Shown one piece after another: positions 57,848 through 64,000 of a stretch of DNA of 64,000 nucleotides. The translations under genes were made by a program, and so were the position numbers. How positions within the stretch are numbered: position 1 is the first letter of the stretch; every line of letters starts with the position of its first letter. This DNA comes from Streptomonospora nanhaiensis (lineage in GTDB: Bacteria > Actinomycetota > Actinomycetes > Streptosporangiales > Streptosporangiaceae): contig NZ_CP113264.1 in the NCBI RefSeq assembly GCF_026642255.1, positions 1,798,001 to 1,862,000 on the forward strand, given 5' to 3'. Under the pieces are notes generated by a model. That model was not told where the DNA came from, did not search any database, and worked only from the letters and a program-made list of their open reading frames with translations.

Positions 57848-58699
57848 CTACGGCAGGGTGAGGATCTCCGTGCCGGTCTCGGTGACCACCAGGGTGTGCT
57901 CGAACTGGGCGGTCCACCTGCGGTCGGCGGTGACGGCGGTCCAGCCGTCGTCCCACATGTCGTACTCCACGCCGCCGAGCGTGATCATCGGCTCGATCGT
58001 GAAGGTCATCCCCGGCACCATCACGGTGTCCGCGCGCGGGTCGTCGTAGTGCGGGACCACCAGGCCCGAGTGGAACTCGGGTCCCACGCCGTGGCCGGTG
58101 AAGTCGCGGACCACGCCGTAGCCGAACCGCTTGGCGTACGACTCGATGACGCGGCCGATCACGTTGATCCGGCGGCCCGGCCGGCACGCCTTGACGGCGC
58201 GCATGGTCGCCTCCCTGGTCCGCTCGACCAGGAGCCGGTTCTCCTCCGACACGTTCCCCGCGAGGAAGGTGGCGTTGGTGTCGCCGTGCACGCCGTCCTT
58301 GTACGCGGTGATGTCGATGTTGACGATGTCCCCGTCGGACACCTCGGTGTCGTCCGGGATGCCGTGGCAGATCACCTCGTTGAGGGACGAGCACAGCGAC
58401 TTCGGGTAGCCCTTGTATCCGAGCGTGCTGGGATAGGCCCCGTGGTCCAGCAGGAACTCGTGGCCGACCCGGTCCAGCTCGTCCGTGGTCACCCCCGGCC
58501 GGACGTGCCTGCCGACCTCCTCCAGGGCCTGCGCCGCGATCCTGCCCGCCACCCGCATCCGCTCGATCGTCTCGGGCGTCTGCACGTCGCCCAGAACGCC
58601 CTCCACCGGGTACTTCTGACCGACGTACTCCGGGCGGACGATGGAGGGGGGAACCGAACGTTGGGGCGAGATGCGCCCAGGCACCAGCGGAGTAGTCAT
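57848..58699 (-). CDS. map: Methionine aminopeptidase type I
   Basis: A 283-residue type I enzyme that removes N-terminal Met from new proteins. The five metal ligands are in place: Asp in [10 protein letters not shown] and GDTNATF, His in [11 protein letters not shown], Glu in FTIEPM and Glu in QFEHTLVV. An N-terminal extension of about 35 residues ([21 protein letters not shown]) is typical of the actinobacterial MapA-like form. ATG 58699 has only a weak ribosome binding site. It ends in a strong terminator and is divergent from the small gene at 58824. Confidence 0.93.
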   Translation of the reverse strand: MTTPLVPGRISPQRSVPPSIVRPEYVGQKYPVEGVLGDVQTPETIERMRVAGRIAAQALEEVGRHVRPGVTTDELDRVGHEFLLDHGAYPSTLGYKGYPKSLCSSLNEVICHGIPDDTEVSDGDIVNIDITAYKDGVHGDTNATFLAGNVSEENRLLVERTREATMRAVKACRPGRRINVIGRVIESYAKRFGYGVVRDFTGHGVGPEFHSGLVVPHYDDPRADTVMVPGMTFTIEPMITLGGVEYDMWDDGWTAVTADRRWTAQFEHTLVVTETGTEILTLP

Positions 58700-58823
58700 G
58701 GAGACTGATTGTAGTTCGTGGGCGCGCCCGCCCGGCGTCGGCGAGGCGCCGGCCGGTGGTGTGAGGAGCACCCCACTCCGGGTAGACCCGCGACGAGGAC
58801 CGACCGACAGGAGGCGGACGCGC

Positions 58824-59021
58824 GTGAGCGACGTACAGGACGACGGCTGGTGGTACTGCCTGACCCACAACAGGGTCGAGCACGGCGCGGGGTGCCCGAA
58901 CCGGGAGAGGATGGGCCCGTACCCCGACGAGGCCACGGCGGCCCGGGCGCTGTCGATCGCGGCCGACCGCAACGAGGAGTGGGACGCCCAGGACGAGCGC
59001 GAGGCGGACGGCGGTTCGTGA
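58824..59021 (+). CDS. Small conserved-looking protein with Cys/His cluster
   Basis: A 65-residue acidic protein beginning with GTG after [33 protein letters not shown] contains two Cys and two His that could hold a metal, and [19 protein letters not shown] forms a helix. Proteins of this look (a Trp-Trp/Tyr-Cys-x-x-H start followed by a GPY-xx-EA-A-ARAL helix) occur in many actinomycetes with no known function, from my memory of such genomes. It is too short for confident family placement. The next gene begins 46 bp downstream. Confidence 0.65.
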   Translation: MSDVQDDGWWYCLTHNRVEHGAGCPNRERMGPYPDEATAARALSIAADRNEEWDAQDEREADGGS

Positions 59022-59066
59022 AGGGTCCGCGGGCCCCGGCGGCGGCGCCTCTGACAGGATCGGGCC

Positions 59067-59762
59067 ATGACTGAAGAGAGCACGCCCGAGAGCGCTGACA
59101 CCGCCGGGCAGACCATCGCGGTCCTGGGCGGGACCGGCGACCAGGGGCGCGGCCTGGCACGCCGGTTCGCGCTGGCGGGCCACACCGTCGTCATCGGGTC
59201 CCGCAGCGCGGAGCGGGCGCAGAAGGCCGCGCGCGAGCTGGTGGAGGGGGAGTCCGCGCGGATCGACGTCCGCGGACTGGACAACGCCGCCGCAGCCGCG
59301 GCGGGCGACATCGTCATCGTCGCCGTGCCGTGGGACGGGCACAGGGAGTTGCTGGAGGGCCTGGTCGAACCCCTCGCGGGCAAGATCGTGGTCGACTGCG
59401 TCAACCCGCTCGGGTTCGACGAGAGGGGCCCGTACGCGCTCGAGGTCGCCGAGGGCAGCGCGGCCGAGCAGGCGGCCCGGATCCTGGAGGGGAGCCGGGT
59501 CACGGCCGCCTTCCACCACGTGTCGGCGGTGGTGCTGCTCGACCCCGGGGTCGAGCAGGTGGACCTCGACGTCCTGGTGCTGGGCGAGGACCGCGCCGCC
59601 ACCGACGAGGTGCGCGCCCTGGCCGGGCGGATCCCCGGCGTGCGCGGGGTCTTCGGCGGGCGTCTGCGCAACGCCCACCAGGTCGAGGCGCTCACCGCCA
59701 ACCTGATCGCGGTCAACCGCCGGTACAAGACCCACGCGGGCCTGCGTATCACCGGTCTGTGA
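59067..59762 (+). CDS. F420-dependent NADP reductase
   Basis: A 231-residue Rossmann protein of the NADPH-dependent F420 reductase (Fno/NpdG) family. [32 protein letters not shown] has the NADP loop with the SRS element for the 2'-phosphate, [11 protein letters not shown] follows, then [31 protein letters not shown] and [21 protein letters not shown]. It passes hydride between NADPH and cofactor F420. It faces a gene for an F420-dependent luciferase-like oxidoreductase, so supply and use of F420H2 are encoded tail to tail. Start ATG 59067. Confidence 0.9.
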   Translation: MTEESTPESADTAGQTIAVLGGTGDQGRGLARRFALAGHTVVIGSRSAERAQKAARELVEGESARIDVRGLDNAAAAAAGDIVIVAVPWDGHRELLEGLVEPLAGKIVVDCVNPLGFDERGPYALEVAEGSAAEQAARILEGSRVTAAFHHVSAVVLLDPGVEQVDLDVLVLGEDRAATDEVRALAGRIPGVRGVFGGRLRNAHQVEALTANLIAVNRRYKTHAGLRITGL

Positions 59763-59778
59763 ACCCCGTGCGCGCGTC

Positions 59779-59809
59779 GGGGCCGCGGGGAGGCGCTCTC
59801 CGCGGCCCC
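59779..59809. terminator. Hairpin between convergent F420 genes
   Basis: Ten-base perfect arms GGGGCCGCGG (59779-59788) and CCGCGGCCCC (59800-59809), 17 bp from either stop codon. Confidence 0.75.
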
Positions 59810-59825
59810 GGCCCGGGGCGGCGGC

Positions 59826-60866
59826 TCAGGAGAGCCAGTCCTTGACCTTCCCGACCAGGGCGGCCGGGTCGCCGCCGACGGGGGTGACGTTGAGCTGGGT
59901 GACGCCCGCGGCGCGGAAGGCCTCCACGCGCTCGCGCACGTAGGACTCGGGGCCGACCAGGTTGGTCAGCTCCACGAACTCCTCGGGCACGGCCGCGGCG
60001 GCCTCGTCCTTCCTGCCGTCCAGGTACAGGTCCTGGATCCGCTCGGCCGCCTCCTCGTAGCCGTAGCGGCGGGCGACCGTGTTGTAGAAGTTCTTCCCCT
60101 TGGCGCCCATGCCGCCGACGTACAGCGCGATCATGGGGCGCACGAGGTCGAGCAGCTTCCGGGTGTCCTCGTCCTCGCCGATGGCGAGCAGGCCCCCGGC
60201 GGTGATCTCCAGCCCGCCCAGGGAGGGGTCCCGCTTCGCCCGCCCCTCGGCCAGGGCCTCGCCCCACACCAGGTCGGCCTTCTCGGGGATGAACAGGTGG
60301 GGGAGCCAGCCGTCGGCGATCTCGGCGGTCATCGCCACGTTCTTCACGCCCAGCGAGGCCACGTGGACGGGGATGTCCGGGCGCCGGGGGTGGTTGATGA
60401 TCTTGAGGGGCTTGCCCAGCCCGGTGCCCTTCTCCGGCGGCAGCGGGATCTGGAAGACGGAGCCGTCGTGGGTGAGGCGGTCCTCGCGCGCCCAGACCCT
60501 GCGGCAGATCTCGATGGTCTCGCGGGTGCGGGCGAGGGGCCTGGTGTAGGGGACGCCGTGGAAGCCCTCGACGACCTGCGGCCCGCTGGCCCCCAGGCCG
60601 AGGACGGCCCGTCCGCCGGAGAGGTCGTCGAGCCCGGCGGCGGTCATCGCGATGAGGGTGGGAGTGCGGGTGTACATCGGCAGGATGGCCGAACCGATCG
60701 CCACGGTCTCGGTGCGGGCGGCGATGTACCCCATCAGGGTGGGGCTGTCGAACCCGTAGGCCTCGGCGACCCACACGGTGTCGAGCCCGGCCCTCTCCAG
60801 CTCGACCACCCGGTCGACGGAGGCCTTGGGGTCACCCGCGTACTGGAGCGGCATCGAGATGCGCAT
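59826..60866 (-). CDS. LLM-class F420-dependent oxidoreductase
   Basis: A 346-residue luciferase-like TIM-barrel protein: [73 protein letters not shown], and [27 protein letters not shown]. Members that use F420 have this pattern (F420-dependent glucose-6-phosphate dehydrogenase/Mer-like). The substrate is unknown. The gene lies tail to tail with the F420-NADP reductase gene, supporting F420 rather than FMN as cofactor. ATG 60866. The sulfurtransferase gene upstream on the same strand is 166 bp away. Confidence 0.87.
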   Translation of the reverse strand: MRISMPLQYAGDPKASVDRVVELERAGLDTVWVAEAYGFDSPTLMGYIAARTETVAIGSAILPMYTRTPTLIAMTAAGLDDLSGGRAVLGLGASGPQVVEGFHGVPYTRPLARTRETIEICRRVWAREDRLTHDGSVFQIPLPPEKGTGLGKPLKIINHPRRPDIPVHVASLGVKNVAMTAEIADGWLPHLFIPEKADLVWGEALAEGRAKRDPSLGGLEITAGGLLAIGEDEDTRKLLDLVRPMIALYVGGMGAKGKNFYNTVARRYGYEEAAERIQDLYLDGRKDEAAAAVPEEFVELTNLVGPESYVRERVEAFRAAGVTQLNVTPVGGDPAALVGKVKDWLS

Positions 60867-61032
60867 GTGTGTCCTCCCGGGAGGGCCGGACCCCGGCCCG
60901 TGTGGGTGCTGGGTACGGGAGCAACTCTACTGCCGAGTACCGTTCGGCCTGTGGTCCGGCCCACACCCCTGCGACCCCTCCGGGGAGGCGCCCCGGACGC
61001 CCCGGGACGGCCCCGGCCGGCGGCGGGGGCGG

Positions 61033-61914
61033 TCAGCGGGGGGAGTCGCCGGTGACCAGCGGCAGGGACGGGTCGGCGGCCCACGCGGTCATCGAGCCGT
61101 CGTAGACGGCGACGTCCTCGCGGCCGACGAGCGCGAGCGCGTGCGCGACCCCCGTGGCCGCGATGCCCCCGCCGCAGTACGTGACCGGGGTGACCCCGGG
61201 GTCGAGGAGGCCCGCGCCGTCGAAGAGGGCGCGCAGCTCCTCCACCGGCCTGAGCCTGCCGGTCTCCGGGTCGAGGACCTCGCCGACCGGCAGGTTGACG
61301 CTGCCGGGGATGTGGCCGTCGCGCGCGTAGGTGTGCTTGTCGCCCCTGTAGGTCTCCGGGTCGAGCACGTTGACCAGCACCGTCCTCCGGTCGTCGACGG
61401 CCGCGGCCACCTCCTCGGTGGAGCGCAGCAGCTCGGGGCGCCGCTCGGCCTGGAAGGCCATGGGGATCGGGGTGGGGGTGGGCTCGTCCGTGACCGGCAG
61501 GCCGGCGGCCTTCCAGGCGCGCAGCCCGCCGTCGAGGACCACCGCGCCGTCGAAGCCCTCCAGGCGCAGCTGCCACCAGAGGCGGGTCGCCCAGAACCCG
61601 GTGCTCCGGTCGTAGACCACGACCGTGCGGCCGGGCCCGATCCCCAGTGCGCCCGCGCTGACCGCGAACTTCTCCGAGGGCGGCACGGTCCACGGCGCGG
61701 GGGCCCCGGTGTCCGCGAAGTCGGTGGTCAGGTCGGCGAAGAGGGCGCCCGGGATGTGCTCGGCCTCGAAGCCCGGCCGGCCCGACTCCACCGTGTAGGG
61801 GCCCTCGTCGGGAACGGACAGGAGGGTGGTGGAGTCGACGACGACGAGGCCCTTGTCGTCCAGGTGGTCGGAGAGCCACTCCACGCTGACGGTGGGTGCG
61901 GTGTGTTCTGTCAT
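61033..61914 (-). CDS. Thiosulfate/3-mercaptopyruvate sulfurtransferase (tandem rhodanese)
   Basis: A 293-residue two-domain rhodanese. The N-terminal domain (about residues 1-150) is inactive, with DRSTGFWATRLWWQLR in place of the active loop. The C-terminal domain has the catalytic Cys in VTYCGGGIAATG. Linking elements HIPGALFADL and HIPGSVNLPVGE are standard. It transfers sulfur from thiosulfate or 3-mercaptopyruvate to an acceptor. The active loop CGGGIAA is nearer the CGSGVTA of mercaptopyruvate enzymes than the CRKGVTA of thiosulfate ones. ATG 61914. Confidence 0.9.
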   Translation of the reverse strand: MTEHTAPTVSVEWLSDHLDDKGLVVVDSTTLLSVPDEGPYTVESGRPGFEAEHIPGALFADLTTDFADTGAPAPWTVPPSEKFAVSAGALGIGPGRTVVVYDRSTGFWATRLWWQLRLEGFDGAVVLDGGLRAWKAAGLPVTDEPTPTPIPMAFQAERRPELLRSTEEVAAAVDDRRTVLVNVLDPETYRGDKHTYARDGHIPGSVNLPVGEVLDPETGRLRPVEELRALFDGAGLLDPGVTPVTYCGGGIAATGVAHALALVGREDVAVYDGSMTAWAADPSLPLVTGDSPR

Positions 61915-62045
61915 GGTGCGTACCCCTGTATCCGAGAAGTCCGTTCAGGAACGCATGCTATCCGGCGGGCGGCGAAAGCCCTGGTGGCGGTGGTCACCGG
62001 GGCCGCGCCGGCCGCGCGGATCACCGCCGCGCCCCGTACGGGGGA

Positions 62046-62079
62046 CCGCCGGCCGGGGCGCACGCACCCCGGCCGGCGG
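62046..62079 (-). terminator. Terminator of panB
   Basis: Perfect 13-base arms CCGCCGGCCGGGG and CCCCGGCCGGCGG with an eight-base loop, 39 bp after the panB stop on the minus strand. Confidence 0.7.
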
Positions 62080-62118
62080 CCGTCGTCCCTACCGGGACGC
62101 CGGTCCTGCGCTCCCCGC

Positions 62119-62973
62119 TCAGCTCGCGTAGGAGTGGCGCTCCTCCGGGAAGGCCCCGCTGACGACCTCGTCCGCGTAGGCCGAGGCCGCGTCGCGCAGC
62201 GTCTCGTGCAGGTTGGCGTAGGTCTTGACGAACTTCGCCACCTTCGGGCTCAGCCCGGCCATGTCCTGCCACACCAGCACCTGGGCGTCGGTGGACGGAC
62301 CCGCGCCGATGCCGACGGTCGGGATGGAGAGCTGCTCGGTGACCTGCGCGGCCACCTCGGCGGGCACGCACTCCAGGACGACCGCGAACGCCCCCGAGCG
62401 CTCCATCTCCTTGGCGTCCTTGAGCAGCCCGGCGGCGGCCTCGCCGCGGCCCTGGACCCTGTACCCGCCCAGCGTGTTGACCGACTGCGGGGTCAGGCCC
62501 AGGTGCGCCATCACCGGGATCCCGGCGGACACCAGCAGTTCCACCTGGGGTGCGACCGCGCGGCCGCCCTCCAGCTTCACCGCCTGGGCCCGCCCCTCCT
62601 TCATGAACCGCGACGCCGACTCCAGCGCCTGCTGGGGGGAGGACTGGTAGGAGCCGAACGGCAGGTCGGCGACCACCAGTGCCCGCCGGGTCGAACGGGA
62701 CACGGCGGCGGTCAGGGGGACCAGTTCGTCCACGGTGACCGGGACGGTCGTGTCGTAGCCGTAGACGACGTTCGCGGCCGAGTCGCCGACGAGCAGCACC
62801 GGGATCCCGGCCTCGTCGAAGACCCGGGCGGTGAGGGCGTCGTAGGCGGTCAGCATGGGCCAGCGCTCGCCGCGGACCTTGGCGGAGGCCAGGTCGCGGA
62901 CGGTGACGCGGCGGCTGGTGACGCCGCCGTACAGGGAGTTGCCCGCGGGCGGGGTGTTGGCTGTGATGGTCAT
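62119..62973 (-). CDS. panB: 3-methyl-2-oxobutanoate hydroxymethyltransferase
   Basis: A 284-residue PanB, the first enzyme of pantothenate synthesis, adding hydroxymethyl from methylene-tetrahydrofolate to 2-oxoisovalerate to give ketopantoate. Marks are [37 protein letters not shown] (metal-binding Asp and Ser loop), [46 protein letters not shown] and [22 protein letters not shown] 62973 follows GGAGGAA. It is alone on its strand; panC and panD are not in the window. Confidence 0.95.
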   Translation of the reverse strand: MTITANTPPAGNSLYGGVTSRRVTVRDLASAKVRGERWPMLTAYDALTARVFDEAGIPVLLVGDSAANVVYGYDTTVPVTVDELVPLTAAVSRSTRRALVVADLPFGSYQSSPQQALESASRFMKEGRAQAVKLEGGRAVAPQVELLVSAGIPVMAHLGLTPQSVNTLGGYRVQGRGEAAAGLLKDAKEMERSGAFAVVLECVPAEVAAQVTEQLSIPTVGIGAGPSTDAQVLVWQDMAGLSPKVAKFVKTYANLHETLRDAASAYADEVVSGAFPEERHSYAS

Positions 62974-63384
62974 GGCGTGTTCTTCCTCCGTCGTCTCGAA
63001 GCACCTCGGCGGGTGTCCCCGGACATGTGGACGAATGATGGTCCGCGCTCGCGCGCGTGAGGGCCGTGGGGCCCCGGTGCGGCCCTCGTGGAGGGGGCCG
63101 GGCGGTGCGGCGCCGGTGTCCCGGAGGGCTTCCGACCGCCGTGGCCGACGGTGCGGAACCGGTTCCTGCCGCCACACGGAAGCATCATCGCATGCCTGCG
63201 ACACGCGTCTCCTCGCGGGATACAACCGGATTGCGCCGCCTGCTCATTCCCTGTACCTCTTGTTGCGGAAGGGCCTGCGGGGGTGAGCCGTCATACCGGT
63301 TGCGCCACCGGGCGGGACACCGTCGGCCGCGACGGGTGCCACGGCCCGAACCGCCCATCGGGGTCCCGGCAGCGGAGGTGGCGC
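62974..63384. other. Intergenic region between panB and the MFS gene
   Basis: A 411-bp divergent promoter region. A stretch near 63180-63270 is less GC-rich. I see no palindrome longer than eight bases, no supported small gene and no RNA element I can name. Confidence 0.45.
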
Positions 63385-64000
63385 GTGGACGCACAGACGG
63401 CATACCGGCGAAGATGGGGCGGGCTGGCGGTCCTGGTCATCTGCCTCCTGGTGATCGTCGCGGACAACACGATCCTCAACGTGGCGCTGCGCGTGCTCTC
63501 CGACCCGGAGGCGGGTCTGGGGGCCAGCCAGTCGCAGCTGGCCTGGGCGATCAACTCCTACACGCTGGTCTTCGCGGGGCTGCTCTTCGCCTTCGGCGTG
63601 ATCGGCGACCGCGTGGGGCGGCGCCGCATGATCGTGGCCGGCCTCACCGTCTTCGGGGCGGCGTCGGCCCTGTCGGCCTACTCGCAGAGCCCCGAGCAGC
63701 TCATCCTCGCCCGTGCCGCCATGGGGCTCGGCGCGTCGATGGTGACGCCGCAGACCCTGTCGGTCATCACGAACGTGTTCCCGCCCGAGCAGCGCGGACG
63801 CGCCATCGGGATCTGGGCGGGCTCGGTCGGACTCGCGATGGCGATCGGCCCCTCGGCGGGCGGACTGCTCCTGGAGAACTTCTGGTGGGGATCGATCTTC
63901 CTGATCAACGTGCCCTTCGTCGTTCTCGGACTGGCACTGGTGTTCTTCCTGATCCCGGAGTCGAGGGACGCGGACCCGGGGCGGCCCGACGTCCTCGGCG
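63385..64000 (+). CDS. MFS drug-type transporter, N-terminal part (3' truncated by window)
   Basis: The open frame runs from GTG 63385, six bases after GGAGG (63374-63378), to the window end, giving 205 residues. Membrane helix 1 is LAVLVICLLVIVADNTILNVALRVL, where VADNTILNVAL is the DHA2 (EmrB/QacA) signature. It is followed by QLAWAINSYTLVFAGLLFAFGVIGDRVGRRRMIV with motif A, and GASMVTPQTLSVITNVFPPEQRGRAIGIWAG. The complete protein would have about 14 helices. Substrate unknown. It is divergent from panB, and no regulator is seen on this side. Confidence 0.88.
   Translation, partial: MDAQTAYRRRWGGLAVLVICLLVIVADNTILNVALRVLSDPEAGLGASQSQLAWAINSYTLVFAGLLFAFGVIGDRVGRRRMIVAGLTVFGAASALSAYSQSPEQLILARAAMGLGASMVTPQTLSVITNVFPPEQRGRAIGIWAGSVGLAMAIGPSAGGLLLENFWWGSIFLINVPFVVLGLALVFFLIPESRDADPGRPDVLG

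Overview
The window is 64 kb of very GC-rich DNA with strong G/C bias at third codon positions, frequent GTG starts, GGAGG-type ribosome binding sites and many 1- or 4-base stop/start overlaps. Together with an F420 pair, a BMP-type nucleoside importer, a CsoR regulator and DasR-like GGTCTAGACC palindromes, this points to a chromosomal segment of a filamentous actinomycete. A Nocardiopsis- or Streptomyces-like genome is my guess, not shown by the sequence. I saw no tRNA, rRNA, CRISPR array, insertion sequence or phage genes. Nearly all of it looks like ordinary metabolic chromosome, with strong GC hairpins closing most convergent gene pairs.

Layout. 1-10 kb: a partial TetR regulator, a molybdopterin oxidase/flavin reductase/DUF6510 operon, a repetitive secreted protein, a type II NADH dehydrogenase, a CsoR regulator with its operator, small conserved proteins, a HAD hydrolase and acetoacetyl-CoA synthetase. 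9.4-13.6 kb: an alpha/beta hydrolase divergent from an ArsR regulator with three operator copies between them, a DUF418 membrane protein, an unknown protein and a GNAT. 14-20 kb: a deoxynucleoside catabolic cluster (deoC, a two-gene ALDH16-like pair, purine nucleoside phosphorylase, phosphosugar mutase). 20-24.7 kb: an Lrp regulator divergent from 2-oxoacid dehydrogenase E1 alpha and beta, a stand-alone lipoyl domain and a separate alpha/beta hydrolase. 25-32.5 kb: a nucleoside ABC importer with cytidine deaminase and thymidine phosphorylase. 32.6-34.7 kb: an MFS pump under an Rrf2 regulator with shared operators. 34.8-36.4 kb: two paralogous small membrane proteins separated by a 140-bp direct repeat.

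36.5-44 kb: an AtuA-like protein, a biotin-dependent acyl-CoA carboxylase (two subunits), an acyl-CoA dehydrogenase and a TetR regulator, probably a branched-chain acyl-CoA or terpenoid catabolic operon. 45-47.7 kb: a beta-glucosidase with its sugar transporter and a candidate operator. 47.8-51.4 kb: a VOC-fold protein, a DrrAB-like exporter and a PadR regulator linked by repeated TCAA-N2-TTGA operators. 51.5-54 kb: an acyl-CoA oxidase-like enzyme and an XRE regulator. 54-57.7 kb: three peptidases (LD-carboxypeptidase, M20, M55) consistent with peptidoglycan peptide recycling. 57.8-63 kb: methionine aminopeptidase, a small conserved protein, F420-NADP reductase facing an F420-dependent oxidoreductase, a sulfurtransferase and PanB. 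The window ends inside an MFS transporter.

The nucleoside genes form two units that fit together. The ABC importer with cdd and deoA takes up and cleaves pyrimidine nucleosides. The deoC/PNP/mutase unit handles purine nucleosides and the resulting (deoxy)ribose phosphates, with ALDH able to oxidise the acetaldehyde released by DeoC. Both units carry the same rare CGGTCTAGACCG palindrome about 300 bp upstream of their first gene, which suggests a common regulator. The most unusual gene architectures are the split ALDH16-like pair and the split lipoyl-domain/alpha-beta hydrolase next to E1.
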